Shown here piece by piece: positions 45,393 through 54,823 of a DNA stretch of 64,000 nucleotides. Position 1 is the stretch's first letter. Each line of letters begins with the position of its first letter. Under the pieces are notes generated by a model. That model searched no databases, was not told where the DNA came from, and saw only the letters and a program-made list of their open reading frames with translations. Both the position numbers and the translations under genes were made by a program. The DNA is from Argyresthia goedartella (Eukaryota; Arthropoda; Insecta; Lepidoptera; Argyresthiidae): positions 32,053,674 to 32,117,673 of the forward strand of contig OX463808.1 of assembly GCA_949825045.1 (NCBI GenBank), read 5' to 3'.

Positions 45393-47337
45393 ATTCGTCC
45401 TTGGAACAAGTTATTCAGAACCTATCCAATCAATCACGCACAGTCCCGGACTATACTTCGATCCGACGTCTGTGGTATATTTCTATGACGACTACTGGAA
45501 TGTAGTGACGCATCTAGAAGTTATACCTATTGAACCTTACTTACAAAAGATTGACCAATCGATCTCGAGCATTTCTAGCTTTTGTGAAAAAGCACAGAAT
45601 TTAGCTATTGATATAAATTGTAAGGATGCCATAAACCCTCTTCAGATTTTGATAAAAGCTAATAAATTAAAATATGATTCATTTTCTCATTTAATATCGG
45701 AATCGAAACCTCAAGATCGCTTCAAGCGAGCCCTGGAATTTGGCGGTGAAATTCTTAAATTTTTCTTTGGCACTCTAGACGCAGACGATGCTAGGAAATA
45801 TGATGACGCATTGTCCACATGTGAACATAACGACCAGGAGATATTTTCATTAATGAAGGATAACATTCACATTGTCCAATCAACCATAAATAATTTCAAT
45901 ACCTCTATTCTAAAATTAAATGACAACGAGAAAAGAATAAATAAACAAATCGAAAAACTAAATTACATATTTGAACAAAATAATAAAGTAACTACAAACT
46001 GTGTAAATCTTTCAAAAATCAATTCCATTCTCAATTTAATTGAAGCATCATTACTTTCAGTATCTAATATTTTAGATACAATTTTGAACTCTATCCTCTT
46101 TGCTAAAGCTGATATTTTACATCCGTATGTTTTGACTCCCACTCACCTGTTTAACGAGCTAAGTAAAAGCAAGATGTATAAAAAGAACATTGAGTTCCCA
46201 GTTTCTCTATCACTAGAGAATATACATAGTATCATAGATCTATCTAGGATGACTTCATATTACTATAATAATAAGATTATGTTTGTAATTCAAATACCCT
46301 TGATTAACCCAGTTAAGTTTAATGTTTATAAGATTTTACCATTGCCTACACCGAAAGATGAGTACAACTTCCAAACTTATGTTTTAATTCATTCATCTAA
46401 GATGTATGTAGCCCTTACGGATGATAGATTAAGTTACGCATTATTAGATAGCCTAAGTGATTGCCATAAGGTTAATTATGAGTATATGATCTGTCCATTA
46501 CCCTCTGTTTTATCTACAATAAACAATCCTTTATGTGAAACAAAACTGTTAACAGAAGTAACATTGTCTCTTCCCGATATCTGTGACTTTAAGATAATAT
46601 ATGGTAATGTTAATATATGGCAAAAACTTAATGATGGCAGATTTATCTATGTACAGTCTAAGCCTAACAAATTATCAATGAAATGTAAAAACAATATAAC
46701 AGATTATACCCTGCAAGGTACAGGAATTCTATCCTTAAAAGAAGATTGTACAGCATACTTTCAGACTTTACAGTTTCACTCATCTCAAACGTATAAACAA
46801 ATTTTGCCCAGCCAATTGTTAATCGATTTCAACATAATCGAAGATGATTGTTGTAAGTATAATTTTATCAATAATAGTGCAGGTGTAATTTCTGCTATTT
46901 CTATAACTGATGTTGATTTAGAATCACTGAAACTAGCTTCTCATAAACTTGATAATCTTGAAAACCAAATTAATCAAGCTAAGAATCAGTCCCATATATT
47001 TAAATACGGACATTATTATTCTGGAACTACTTATGCCATAGTAGTAGCTATTATAATTTACTTAGTATATAAGGCATATAAGAAATGGTTTTCACCCTGC
47101 TGTAAAAACACATCTTGTTGCATCCAAATATATAACCAGTGTCATAATAAGAAGTCTAGTAGAAATGAAACAAAGTATAATACATCTATTGAATTCACAG
47201 AATCTGATGAATCATTTGAATGCGATAAGAAGTCTGTTAGAAGCCTGCCTGAAATAGAAATAAATAAAAACAAAAGTAAAGTTATGTTTAGGAATTTTGA
47301 AAAAATACCCGCAAATCGGAACTTAAGTAACTATTAA
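45393..47337 (+). CDS. env: Retroviral envelope-like glycoprotein
   Basis: An open frame of about 648 codons after the acceptor. It resembles insect errantivirus Env proteins, which belong with the baculovirus F-type fusion proteins. A furin-type site RFKR is at 45718-45729, followed by a Gly- and Phe-containing segment in the position of the fusion peptide and a D-D-A-R-K-Y-like run. The middle is rich in predicted coiled-coil residues (NEKRINKQIEKLN, about 45930). Near the C-terminus a hydrophobic stretch (about 47027-47078) serves as membrane anchor, followed by a Cys-rich cytoplasmic tail. Cysteines are well spread. The signal peptide is not in this exon; it is predicted from the leader exon. 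No stop or shift was seen, so env appears intact. Function in cell entry is known only for relatives. Confidence 0.85.
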
Positions 47338-47539
47338 TAATAAAATAACATATTAAAAATTATTGATTTCTATTTCGGAACTTAGATTTTACTATTATAG
47401 TGTAGCGATACTGCTTAAAGATAGTAAAGGTGACATTCAAGTTAGTATTTAGTCACTGTATCTTATTTTGATTTTAATCTTAATCTATTTGTTTTGTTTA
47501 CTCCTTCGTTTATCTTAAATTGATAAAGCTCAGTCTTAT

Positions 47540-47548
47540 GGGGGGAGA
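47540..47548 (+). promoter_or_regulatory. Polypurine tract of the endogenous retrovirus
   Basis: GGGGGGAGA immediately before the 3' LTR. The 200 bases between env and this tract are AT-rich with no frame. Confidence 0.85.
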
Positions 47549-47783
47549 TGTTATAACCGAATGTAGTTTGCAGTAAACGCTGACTTAAGCTAATTCATTT
47601 TATATAAAACTGTTTTCGATAGAGACTGGCAGCAGTCACCCCACAACCTTTGTCCGATACATACATTGTAAACTCTCGTTATTTTTGTCTAAAATTCGGT
47701 GTGTAGTACAGTGAAATAAATTTATTCAGCAGCAGTAATAAAAGAGTTTTTTTAAAAAGGACCCACGGAGCGCCATCCTTACA
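47549..47783 (+). repeat. 3' LTR of the endogenous retrovirus, 235 bp
   Basis: Same edges as the 5' LTR and the same length, one substitution apart. It is followed by GTAC and the continuing LINE sequence 'gcaagaacc'. Confidence 0.95.
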
Positions 47784-48325
47784 GTACGCAAGAACCTTAC
47801 AAAATTTCCCAAACTTAGCGATAGCTGTAATGTTAACCTAAGAAATAATCACAGACTACTTGCGCCCCAGTTTAGACTCGCGAAGGTTAGCAATTCTTTC
47901 AAGGGTCAATGTATTCTCTACTACAACAAGATACCTCTGGAGATCTTGAAATTGCCATTTGAGCAATTTAAAATCTATGTTAAAGTGACTTTGTCGAAAA
48001 AGGGATATTACAATGTTCAAGACTACTTAAATGATGGGTCTGTATGGGGTTAATCTGGCTCAACACAGACCTTGCTGTTAATAATTTTGTAATTATTTAT
48101 TTCTGCTTATTAATTATGATGATGACTAAATATTATATTTTGTATTAGTTAAGCATAAGCAATTTTTAAAAAGAGATCTAAAATTCTATCTGTGGGAGTT
48201 TCTACGCCCTTCTTCTCCTACAGTGGTCCAATGTAGAGAAGTGGCAAAAAAAATGACGATTGCTAAGTATATGTAAATATCTACAGTAATAAAGACATTT
48301 GGAATTTGGAATTTGGAATAAAAGT

Positions 48326-49399
48326 AAGCAGTAAAAAATAATGTTTTTTTATTATAAGTTCTAAAAATATGAGGCAGAAAGACTTAAAAAATCTGGCGCC
48401 GCCTTACCTACACCTCGACCCAACATTCATATACTCACAGCTATATTCCCATAAATGGGTAGCCCAGAGCTGCAATTGCGATAAACTTTACTATACCTAC
48501 TTTATTATTTCAGATAAAACAATTAAGCTTGAGAATGCAAACTGTTTTAACGAAAGTAAACGATTCGGAAACCAAACAGAAAAATATTGGTAGGGTAATA
48601 AATAATATTAATAACAATAACCTAACTAAATAACACGGTTTGTGCTACCTACTTAACATTTTAAATAGGTAAACCTAGTCTGATATTCATTTACTTACCT
48701 AGTAGACGCTTTTAAAAAGTAAAACTAAAATATGAATGTTCGAAAAAAGAAAAACGAAAATCCGACACATGGTCGTACTTTCGCAAGTTTTTATATTATT
48801 AAGATATTTATAAAGAGGTCTTCAGTAATTAAAATTGTTCAATATCAAAAACATAATTAGTATTCGAAGGCAAATTTCCTAGGTTGAAAGAGTTCATATC
48901 AGAATTTTCAAACATGGAATGAAAATGTTTATTGAATAAGTTGCAAATTGGTTCACCACTTGTGGCAGCCTAACCTTTACATCACATTATTTCAGGCACT
49001 CGATAGTTATAGTACGACCAGAAAAAATTGGGATAATAAGTAATTGTTTTGCTTACGTCAACACCTCTATTATTGGAGCCGATTTCTTAGAATAAAAATC
49101 ATCCAGACAAAGGTGGATTTACAATTCTACCAAGTTATCCATAAGAGTTAGACTAACGACAATTGACCATCGGCTTTAGCTAACGCCAATTTTCCGTTAT
49201 AGTTTTTTTTTTACCTGACTTACAAAAGCATATGAACCTCCTGCCAGAAATAATCCATCCGCAAAACCTACAAAGAATGTAAAGATTTCATATTTCTTCG
49301 AACAACAACGCCAAAACATATCTCAAAACATTGTAATGATAAAAAGCCTAGCGAACAGAAACCTACCAAAGATAAACAAACAATATTTCATCAAAATAT
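48326..49399. other. AT-rich stretch without recognised feature
   Basis: One 74-codon frame (48369-48593) has no recognisable motif and is probably chance. Nothing else supported. Confidence 0.4.
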
Positions 49400-49960
49400 A
49401 GTCGGTATCCTAAACAAACAAGATATGGTTGAAATAGTTTTGGATGAATTTGGCGATGAAGGTAAACATAATGACATTATCTGTCTATCAGAAACTTTCA
49501 TAAAATCAGGAGATGAAAATAACCTAGAAATAAAAGAATACATTTTAGTTTCATTTTATTCACGACATGAAATAAAGCGAGGAAATATATAAAGTGTATA
49601 GAATTTAGCATCGCAAAGGACTTCACAGTAAAAAGAAGTTTTGAATGTTGTGGTATGGAAATCACAGATAATAATTTGATAATATTGTGTATTTACAGAG
49701 TGCCAAAATCAGATATAGATTTATTTTTCATCAAACTGGAGAGACTATTAGACATACTAGACAAACAAAGACAAAAAACGAATAGTGATAGCTGGATATC
49801 TAAACATCGACCTTTTAAAATCAAAAAATTTCTCACTAAGACTGTGCCAACTTCTATATAGTTACAACATTGCATCACATATAACAGAACCAACAAGACT
49901 AAAAACATGCATAGACATAATAATCAGCAACATTCACACAGCAATTGGTTCAGTATTCAT
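49400..49960 (+). pseudogene. LINE endonuclease fragment (CR1/Jockey-like)
   Basis: Across frames: NDIICLSETFIKSGDENNLEIKEY, then GMEITDNNLIILCIYRVPKSDIDLF (49651 on), then, after a shift, IAGYLNIDLL and ITEPTRLKTCIDIIISNI. These are successive blocks of an apurinic-type endonuclease. The catalytic Asp of the usual G-D-[LF]-N box is Tyr here. There are several stops. It ends at a 'attcat' repeat tail belonging to the next element. Confidence 0.7.
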
Positions 49961-50119
49961 ATTCATATTCATTTATTTATTGCTTTATTAACAATGATAC
50001 CCCGTGGGGGCGCTACAATACGAGTTTTCAAACTTATTATCTATTTATATTAATGTCATTTTCTAAACTAAGTAGGTAACAGTTTTGGTAAGTATCTTTA
50101 TTAATAACTTTATGTAACA

Positions 50120-51420
50120 AAAGTCACTTTTCCTGTTAATAAGTCTTATGTTAATTTGTCGTTTATGTATTCATTTATTGAGTAATAGCATTTTTCTTGT
50201 AGTAGTTGTTTTAGCTTATTGATGAATGTTTGGTATTTTTCTTCTTGTTTTATATTTTCGGGAAGGTGGTTGTATATTTTAATTGACATAGCTAGTGGAC
50301 CCGTAGAAGACATTTTGAGCCGGGAAGTTGTTTCAACTAATCGTTTCATTCGGGTTGGTCTTAGTGAATAGTTCATCGGAATCTCTGCACGTTTTTTGTA
50401 AAACTCTGTATATTTTCTAACGAATTTGCAGGTTTCTAGGATGTATATACATGGAAAGCTAGACCTAACCTTTAGATCTATAAAGTGTGGTTTACATGTG
50501 TCCATTTGCCCAATATTTACTAGAATTCTTAATAGTTTTTTTTTGTGCTGTGAAAATAGTAGTGGCTTCTGTACTGTTACCCCACAAGATGACGCCATAG
50601 GTAAGCCACGCATATGCATATGCGTAGTATGTTGTTAGTGCAGTCTTTAGATCAGTTGTTTTTTTAATTTCACGGAGTGCGTATGTAAATTTGTAAAGTT
50701 TTAATCTAATTTTGTTAACATGGTCCTTCCAATTCAAGTGGGTATCTATGGCAATGCCCAGGAGTGTAAATGTGTTGGTCGTTTGTATTTTTGTATCATT
50801 GAACGTATAGTTTATATGTAATGAGGTCTTTTGATATGGAAAAAGTGTCATTATTTTCGTTTTGTTAAAATTTATATCTAACTCATATTATTTTAACCGT
50901 GCTACGGATTTATAGAGAATGGAGTCTAATTGTTGATTTATATTTTCATTATTAGGGCACGATGTGAGCAAGGAAACGTCACCTGCAAATAGTACACATG
51001 GCTCATCCATGATTTTTAGCAAGTCATTGAAATAAATTAAAAAGAGTAAACAATCCAGCACACTTCCCTGGGGTATTGACGCTTTCATTTTTATTATATC
51101 AGATCTTTCGATTTTTATTTCTTTAGTCAGGGGGTTTAAGTGTTCAATTTCTACGATTTGTTGTCTATTTGTCAAATATGATTTGAACCACACCACGAAT
51201 TCCTATTTTGTGTAATTTATTCAAGAGAATGCTAAATTGTACTTTGTCGTATGCTTTTGTCATGTCCAACAGGATCCCGACAGCATATTTTTTATTTTCA
51301 AGTATTTTAAGTTACTCTTGTACATATTTATAAACTGCTAATGTTGTTGATCTATTCTTTCTAAAACCGTTTTGTGATTCATCAAAAATCTGGTATATTT
51401 CGCAAAATTTATAAACACGG
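50120..51420 (-). pseudogene. LINE RT fragment, minus strand
   Basis: Reads from right to left: FKSYLTNRQQIVEI, ASIPQGSVLDCLLFLIYFNDLL, FAGDVSLLTSC (the catalytic box with Gly for the first Asp), then TLLGIAIDTHLNWKDHV, AWLTYGVILWGNS and a C-terminal domain ending INEYINDKL near 50150. Frame breaks occur near 50880 and 50600. The 5' end is cut by the BEL/Pao LTR at 51421; the 3' end is near 50000 by the TTATTT/ATTCAT-rich run. A related but different family from the one at 34562. Confidence 0.75.
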
Positions 51421-52005
51421 TGTTTAATTTCCACGCCTACCGAACGGCGTGGAATCCGAAGGGGGTGTGCTTTTGCCAGCACGTGAGAGAAAAGAAGTGA
51501 ATGAAATTTTTAACTGACCTTGTCGTCGCCGACTGGTAGATTGAAGGCTCGATTCGAGACAGGAATGCGGGAGAGGAGACAGTTTTGGAATAGGAGATGG
51601 GATCGAACCCTTGCCGTCGCTGCCGACGCTGTCGCCGGCGTGCTGCCTGCCGACGCGTGGAGTCGCCGCTACCGATACGACGATGTCCAATCAACAGGGA
51701 TCTCTTGACCGCTGACGCGAATCTACTTATTTCCCGACGATGTAGATGATTAACACTCCGACCAGGCCCGACGCCTGTATTTAGTAATTGGTACACCGAA
51801 ATACCAATAGCCCGACGCTATGAGCAGACATGTTTGTTCTCACCGACGAGACAAAAGCCAAGAGAAAAGATAACCTCCAATTTTACATCTCGTTCCGGTA
51901 CGAGTGACAGCTGCCAGTTCCGTTTTCGCTAGTGATGTGCCGATTACTCGCGATCGATTCGCGCAACAAAAAACCGGTGCGTTTTCGAAGCATGAATATT
52001 AAACA
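51421..52005 (-). repeat. 3' LTR of the BEL/Pao element, 585 bp
   Basis: The plus-strand edges are TGTTTAAT and ATTAAACA, a perfect 8-bp terminal inverted repeat. The right edge is followed by a purine-rich tract on the minus strand and then by the pol stop region, the left edge by LINE sequence. The partner LTR lies beyond the right end of the window, so the edges rest on motifs. Confidence 0.75.
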
Positions 52006-52018
52006 GTCACCCGCCCGG
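52006..52018 (-). promoter_or_regulatory. Polypurine tract-like segment of the BEL/Pao element
   Basis: The minus strand CCGGGCGGGTGAC abuts the LTR edge. It is less pure than usual but in the correct place. Confidence 0.5.
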
Positions 52019-52033
52019 ACAGGCCCGAACTTG

Positions 52034-52292
52034 TCCCTAATCAATAGGAAGGCGAGAAAGTGTTGCGACCGCTCTCTTGAGGACCGAGTCCCCCACCTTG
52101 ACTTCTGCTGATCGAGGCGTGGCATCCCGACCCGGGTACAAATTGACGATCCGTCCTCGTCTCCATCTCAATGATGGCAGGTTCGCATTCTTAATCAGCA
52201 CCAAATCACCGACTTGAGGGGGGCTCGTCCGGTCAGTCCACTTAACCTCTCCTTTCCCGGGAGTTCGAGACGTCAAAAACGACAAATACCGG
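52034..52292 (-). pseudogene. pol: BEL/Pao pol C-terminus, separated from the rest by an insertion
   Basis: YLSFLTSRTPGK is followed by QVGDLVLIKNANLPSLRWRRGRIVNLYPGRD and ends RLPID. This is the DUF5641-type C-terminal domain that follows the integrase core in BEL/Pao. The matching upstream part ends EYLHNLQQRLNL at about 59093. Joining at a shared CTC keeps the frame, so the two were one gene before insertion of about 6.8 kb. Confidence 0.85.
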
Positions 52293-52660
52293 AGTGTTTT
52301 TGAGCGTGCGGGCTGCGCGGCACTTGACTAATATATCAAGTGATTCTGTTGGAATGGTAACACTTAGAATTATGGGAGTTGTATATCTGAGTAGCTAATG
52401 AAACCCTCTTTTACACAATGTGTAGAAAATGTCACTGTGACCTTAGTTTATTTTTGTACTGGCATGAGAAACACAGACTTCTATGAAAATGCTCCCTCTC
52501 GACACAAATCTAGCCGACATCAGAAAATTATCAACAACATGTACATGTTGTTTGATACCTACGTAATCTACACAAAATAACCTTTTCAAAACAATAAAAA
52601 CATTAGGGTGTTCTTATAGAAACTTTCGAATATTTCAGCGTTTCAAATTTTCATAAAATA
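52293..52660. mobile_element. Second copy of the piggyBac-type MITE, inverted and diverged
   Basis: Reverse-complement similarity to 36060-36415: 'gcgcggcacttgac', 'tatcaagtgatt', 'gagtagctaatgaaaccctct', 'tcactgtgacctta', 'cgacacaaatctag' and 'atatttcagcg' occur in the mirrored order. The outer ends do not match the first copy, so boundaries and target site are unclear. Confidence 0.7.
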
Positions 52661-53306
52661 CGGAAAGTAAACTGACGCATCGCGCGAATTATGCAAATCT
52701 TGTGAAATTATTTGTGAAGAGACTAGACTACCTAGCGTTATATTTCTTAGTTCCTAGGATAGGTAATTTATTCAATAAGAGAAAAACAAGTGGTATTTGC
52801 CACTAAATCATAAATGATAAGTGTGAGGACGCCATATCTCGCAAGGAAAGTATAAAATAGGTAGAAATCAACACTTTGTACTATTATTGAATTTATAGGC
52901 AATAGGTGATACTTATCATTCTAGAATTAGTGGTTCTAAGTAGAAGACAAACTAGGCTTTCTAACAGTGTATCGTACTATGTACCTTTTCATACAAAAAT
53001 AATTCAAAATCATGCATGTTATTTCGTGTCACGGTGTGTTGTTTCTGGGCTTTCTCAAGGTCTCGGCAGGTGTACGATATGCGTTTATACAGAGTGTGCA
53101 AAGATGGAACGAAGAAAATGTTTCGCCGTGATTTGATTCTAGGTAAAATAGCTAAACTGGTGTTTCGTTCGTGTAGGTATGGTGTAAGTTTGAGTTAACT
53201 AGTATTTAGTTGTTATGTGTATATGAAGTGTTTCCACGCGGCTCCGTTCACGCGCAAGTACAGATACCTACTGTTCTTACAAAGTGTAATATTGTGTAAT
53301 ACTGTG
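52661..53306. other. Unassigned DNA between MITE and piggyBac element
   Basis: Short frames only, with no motif. It is AT-rich with no repeat partner in the window. Confidence 0.4.
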
Positions 53307-53472
53307 TTAACTAGTGTTATGCGAGATCAGATATGTACTTTTGACAATTTAGTGTAAGATTACACAAATTTGTAAAAAATAAACAATTATTTGAAATGTG
53401 TAATTAGTAATTAGCTACCACCTACCTAATGTGTAATTGTGTAATTAGGTTTTGGAAAAATAAAAAAGAACA

Positions 53473-53700
53473 AAAATTTATATAGTTATATATTCACATT
53501 CTTTATTGCCCTGTGCATAAAAATGTACTTAAAAGAAATTTTATAACAACAGGCGAGCTTATCTCTAAAAAGATATTTCTTCCAGCAAAATTTATATAGT
53601 TATATATTCATATTCTTTATTGCCCTGTGCATAAAAATGTACTTAAAAGAAATTTTATAACAACAGGCGAGCTTATCTCTAAAAAGATATTTCTTCCAGC
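53473..53700. repeat. Tandem duplication, two ~114-bp units
   Basis: Units at 53473-53586 and 53587-53700 are almost identical (one substitution noticed). Each contains 'ctttattgccctgtgcat' and ends 'cttccagcaaa'. On the minus strand this gives AATAAAG, possibly the transposase polyadenylation signal. Confidence 0.9.
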
Positions 53701-53941
53701 AAACCTGGGCGAGACATAATTGTTTAAAAAACAGGACAGTACTAATGCACAATGAAACTGTATACATTATATTTACACACACACGAGTACACAATTATGG
53801 AAAAGTAGTAAACAGTAAGTAAGTAGGTAAACAATTCTATACAAGTTCTCAGATAGTTGTTTGACTGATATTTGTAACTTTTACCGTATAAAAAATGGAA
53901 TAAAGTACACAATTACGGAAAAATGAAAAAGAATTTTGTTG

Positions 53942-54215
53942 CAACTGTTAAAGTAAACAATTTCTATACAAGTTATAAGATAGTTAGGTAGTTGGCCACA
54001 AATAGAAATTGTTATTTACACAAACGCATAAATATTAGACACATAAAAATTCCACACAAAAAGATAGAAACATTGCAACTGTTAAAGTAAACAATTTCTA
54101 TACAAGTTATAAGATAGTTAGGTAGTTGGCCACAAATAGAAATTGTTATTTACACAAACACATAAACATTAGACACATACACACATAAAAATTACACACA
54201 AAAAGATAGAAACAT
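53942..54215. repeat. Tandem duplication, two ~134-bp units
   Basis: Both units start 'caactgttaaagtaaac'. The second (54076-54215) has a 6-bp 'acacat' expansion. A diverged partial third unit is at about 53829-53870. Confidence 0.9.
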
Positions 54216-54295
54216 CCGGATCGCTAACGCTATGAAGGAGGAGAATTACAATCACACACTGATGGCTGATTTAGATGTGTCTAGCAAGACATAAA

Positions 54296-54492
54296 TGCCC
54301 TCAGGAGTCATTGAGCGATTTTATCTCAGCAGGGACGTGTGCCCTTTTGCGATTCATCGTCCCAATGACATCAGTAGCACGGGATTTGAGGTACCTCGTC
54401 AAGGGCATTTGGTTATATCAATTGTCCATGAAAGCGATTGCGACTCATCAACTTCCTGAAGGCAGGCATTCCCAACACACCAGTCTTCCACC
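54296..54492 (-). pseudogene. Internally deleted piggyBac transposase fragment
   Basis: 54308-54428 matches 55471-55591 and 54429-54492 continues with sequence matching 56003-56066 of the full gene, in the same order and strand. It is therefore a remnant of a related copy with about 412 bp deleted. Identity is high but not complete. It lies about 330 bases downstream of the intact transposase stop. 54493-54823 is AT-rich flank with no clear feature. Confidence 0.8.
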
Positions 54493-54823
54493 AGTTTGAT
54501 GCTGCAACGTGGAAGTTATATGATATGGCATATTTTAGTAGTTTTAGTTACCCACTCAAGCAAGCGATACACCCGACCGAAACCGGTCCAAAGCGAGGTG
54601 TGCGTAGTTTTAAAACCCCTATTACAGAGACATATTAACCAGCCATCAGTACACAGTCAGATATCAGTCAGTAGGCATGCTAGAATAAGAGGAAAGCTAA
54701 CATTACAACAATACCGTTTCGAGCTTCTTGCACAATTTAAAGTTACATAACACTTTCAATGGAAGACGAAGAGGAACAGATAAACTGTAGAAACGAGAAT
54801 GGGTACCCATAACATTAAAAGTG

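Larger units (their letters stand above)
36542..47783 (+). mobile_element. Errantivirus-like endogenous retrovirus (Ty3/gypsy with env)
   Basis: A complete LTR-to-LTR element with GTAC target duplications (36538-36541 and 47784-47787). Order: LTR, primer site, leader, gag, pol in -1 frame, env, polypurine tract, LTR. The two 235-bp LTRs differ at one position that I could find, so insertion was recent. Pol and env are open. Gag is defective twice: a LINE sits in it (38003-40494) and a TAG lies in a zinc knuckle. The layout matches insect errantiviruses (gypsy, TED type). It lies inside the LINE at 34562-48325. Confidence 0.9.
34562..48325 (+). mobile_element. LINE copy (CR1/Jockey-like), host to a MITE and a retrovirus
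   Basis: Segments of one 5'-truncated LINE lie at 34562-35797, 36470-36541 and 47784-48325, in order and on one strand. RT blocks [53 protein letters not shown] and FADDTSLVF are readable with stops. Nucleotide identity to the 38003-40494 copy is high throughout. The 3' end carries 'cagtaataaag' and a (TTTGGAA)3 tail (48299-48320). Between 35035 and 35137 the sequence is scrambled into short inverted pieces. Later insertions at 35798 (TTAA) and 36542 (GTAC) are flanked by exact duplications. Confidence 0.85.

Noticed and set aside
45472..45474. GTG as the env start codon
   Set aside because: The frame is open upstream to 45376 and the similarity to Env continues upstream of it; a spliced leader is the better explanation.
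49400..51420. Twin-priming inversion joining the plus-strand endonuclease and minus-strand RT into one insertion
   Set aside because: The inverted 5' piece should lie beyond the 5' side of the minus-strand part, but it lies beyond its 3' end. They are two separate fragments.
53942..54215. CRISPR-like array
   Set aside because: There are only two long head-to-tail units without short repeats and unique spacers, in a eukaryotic context.
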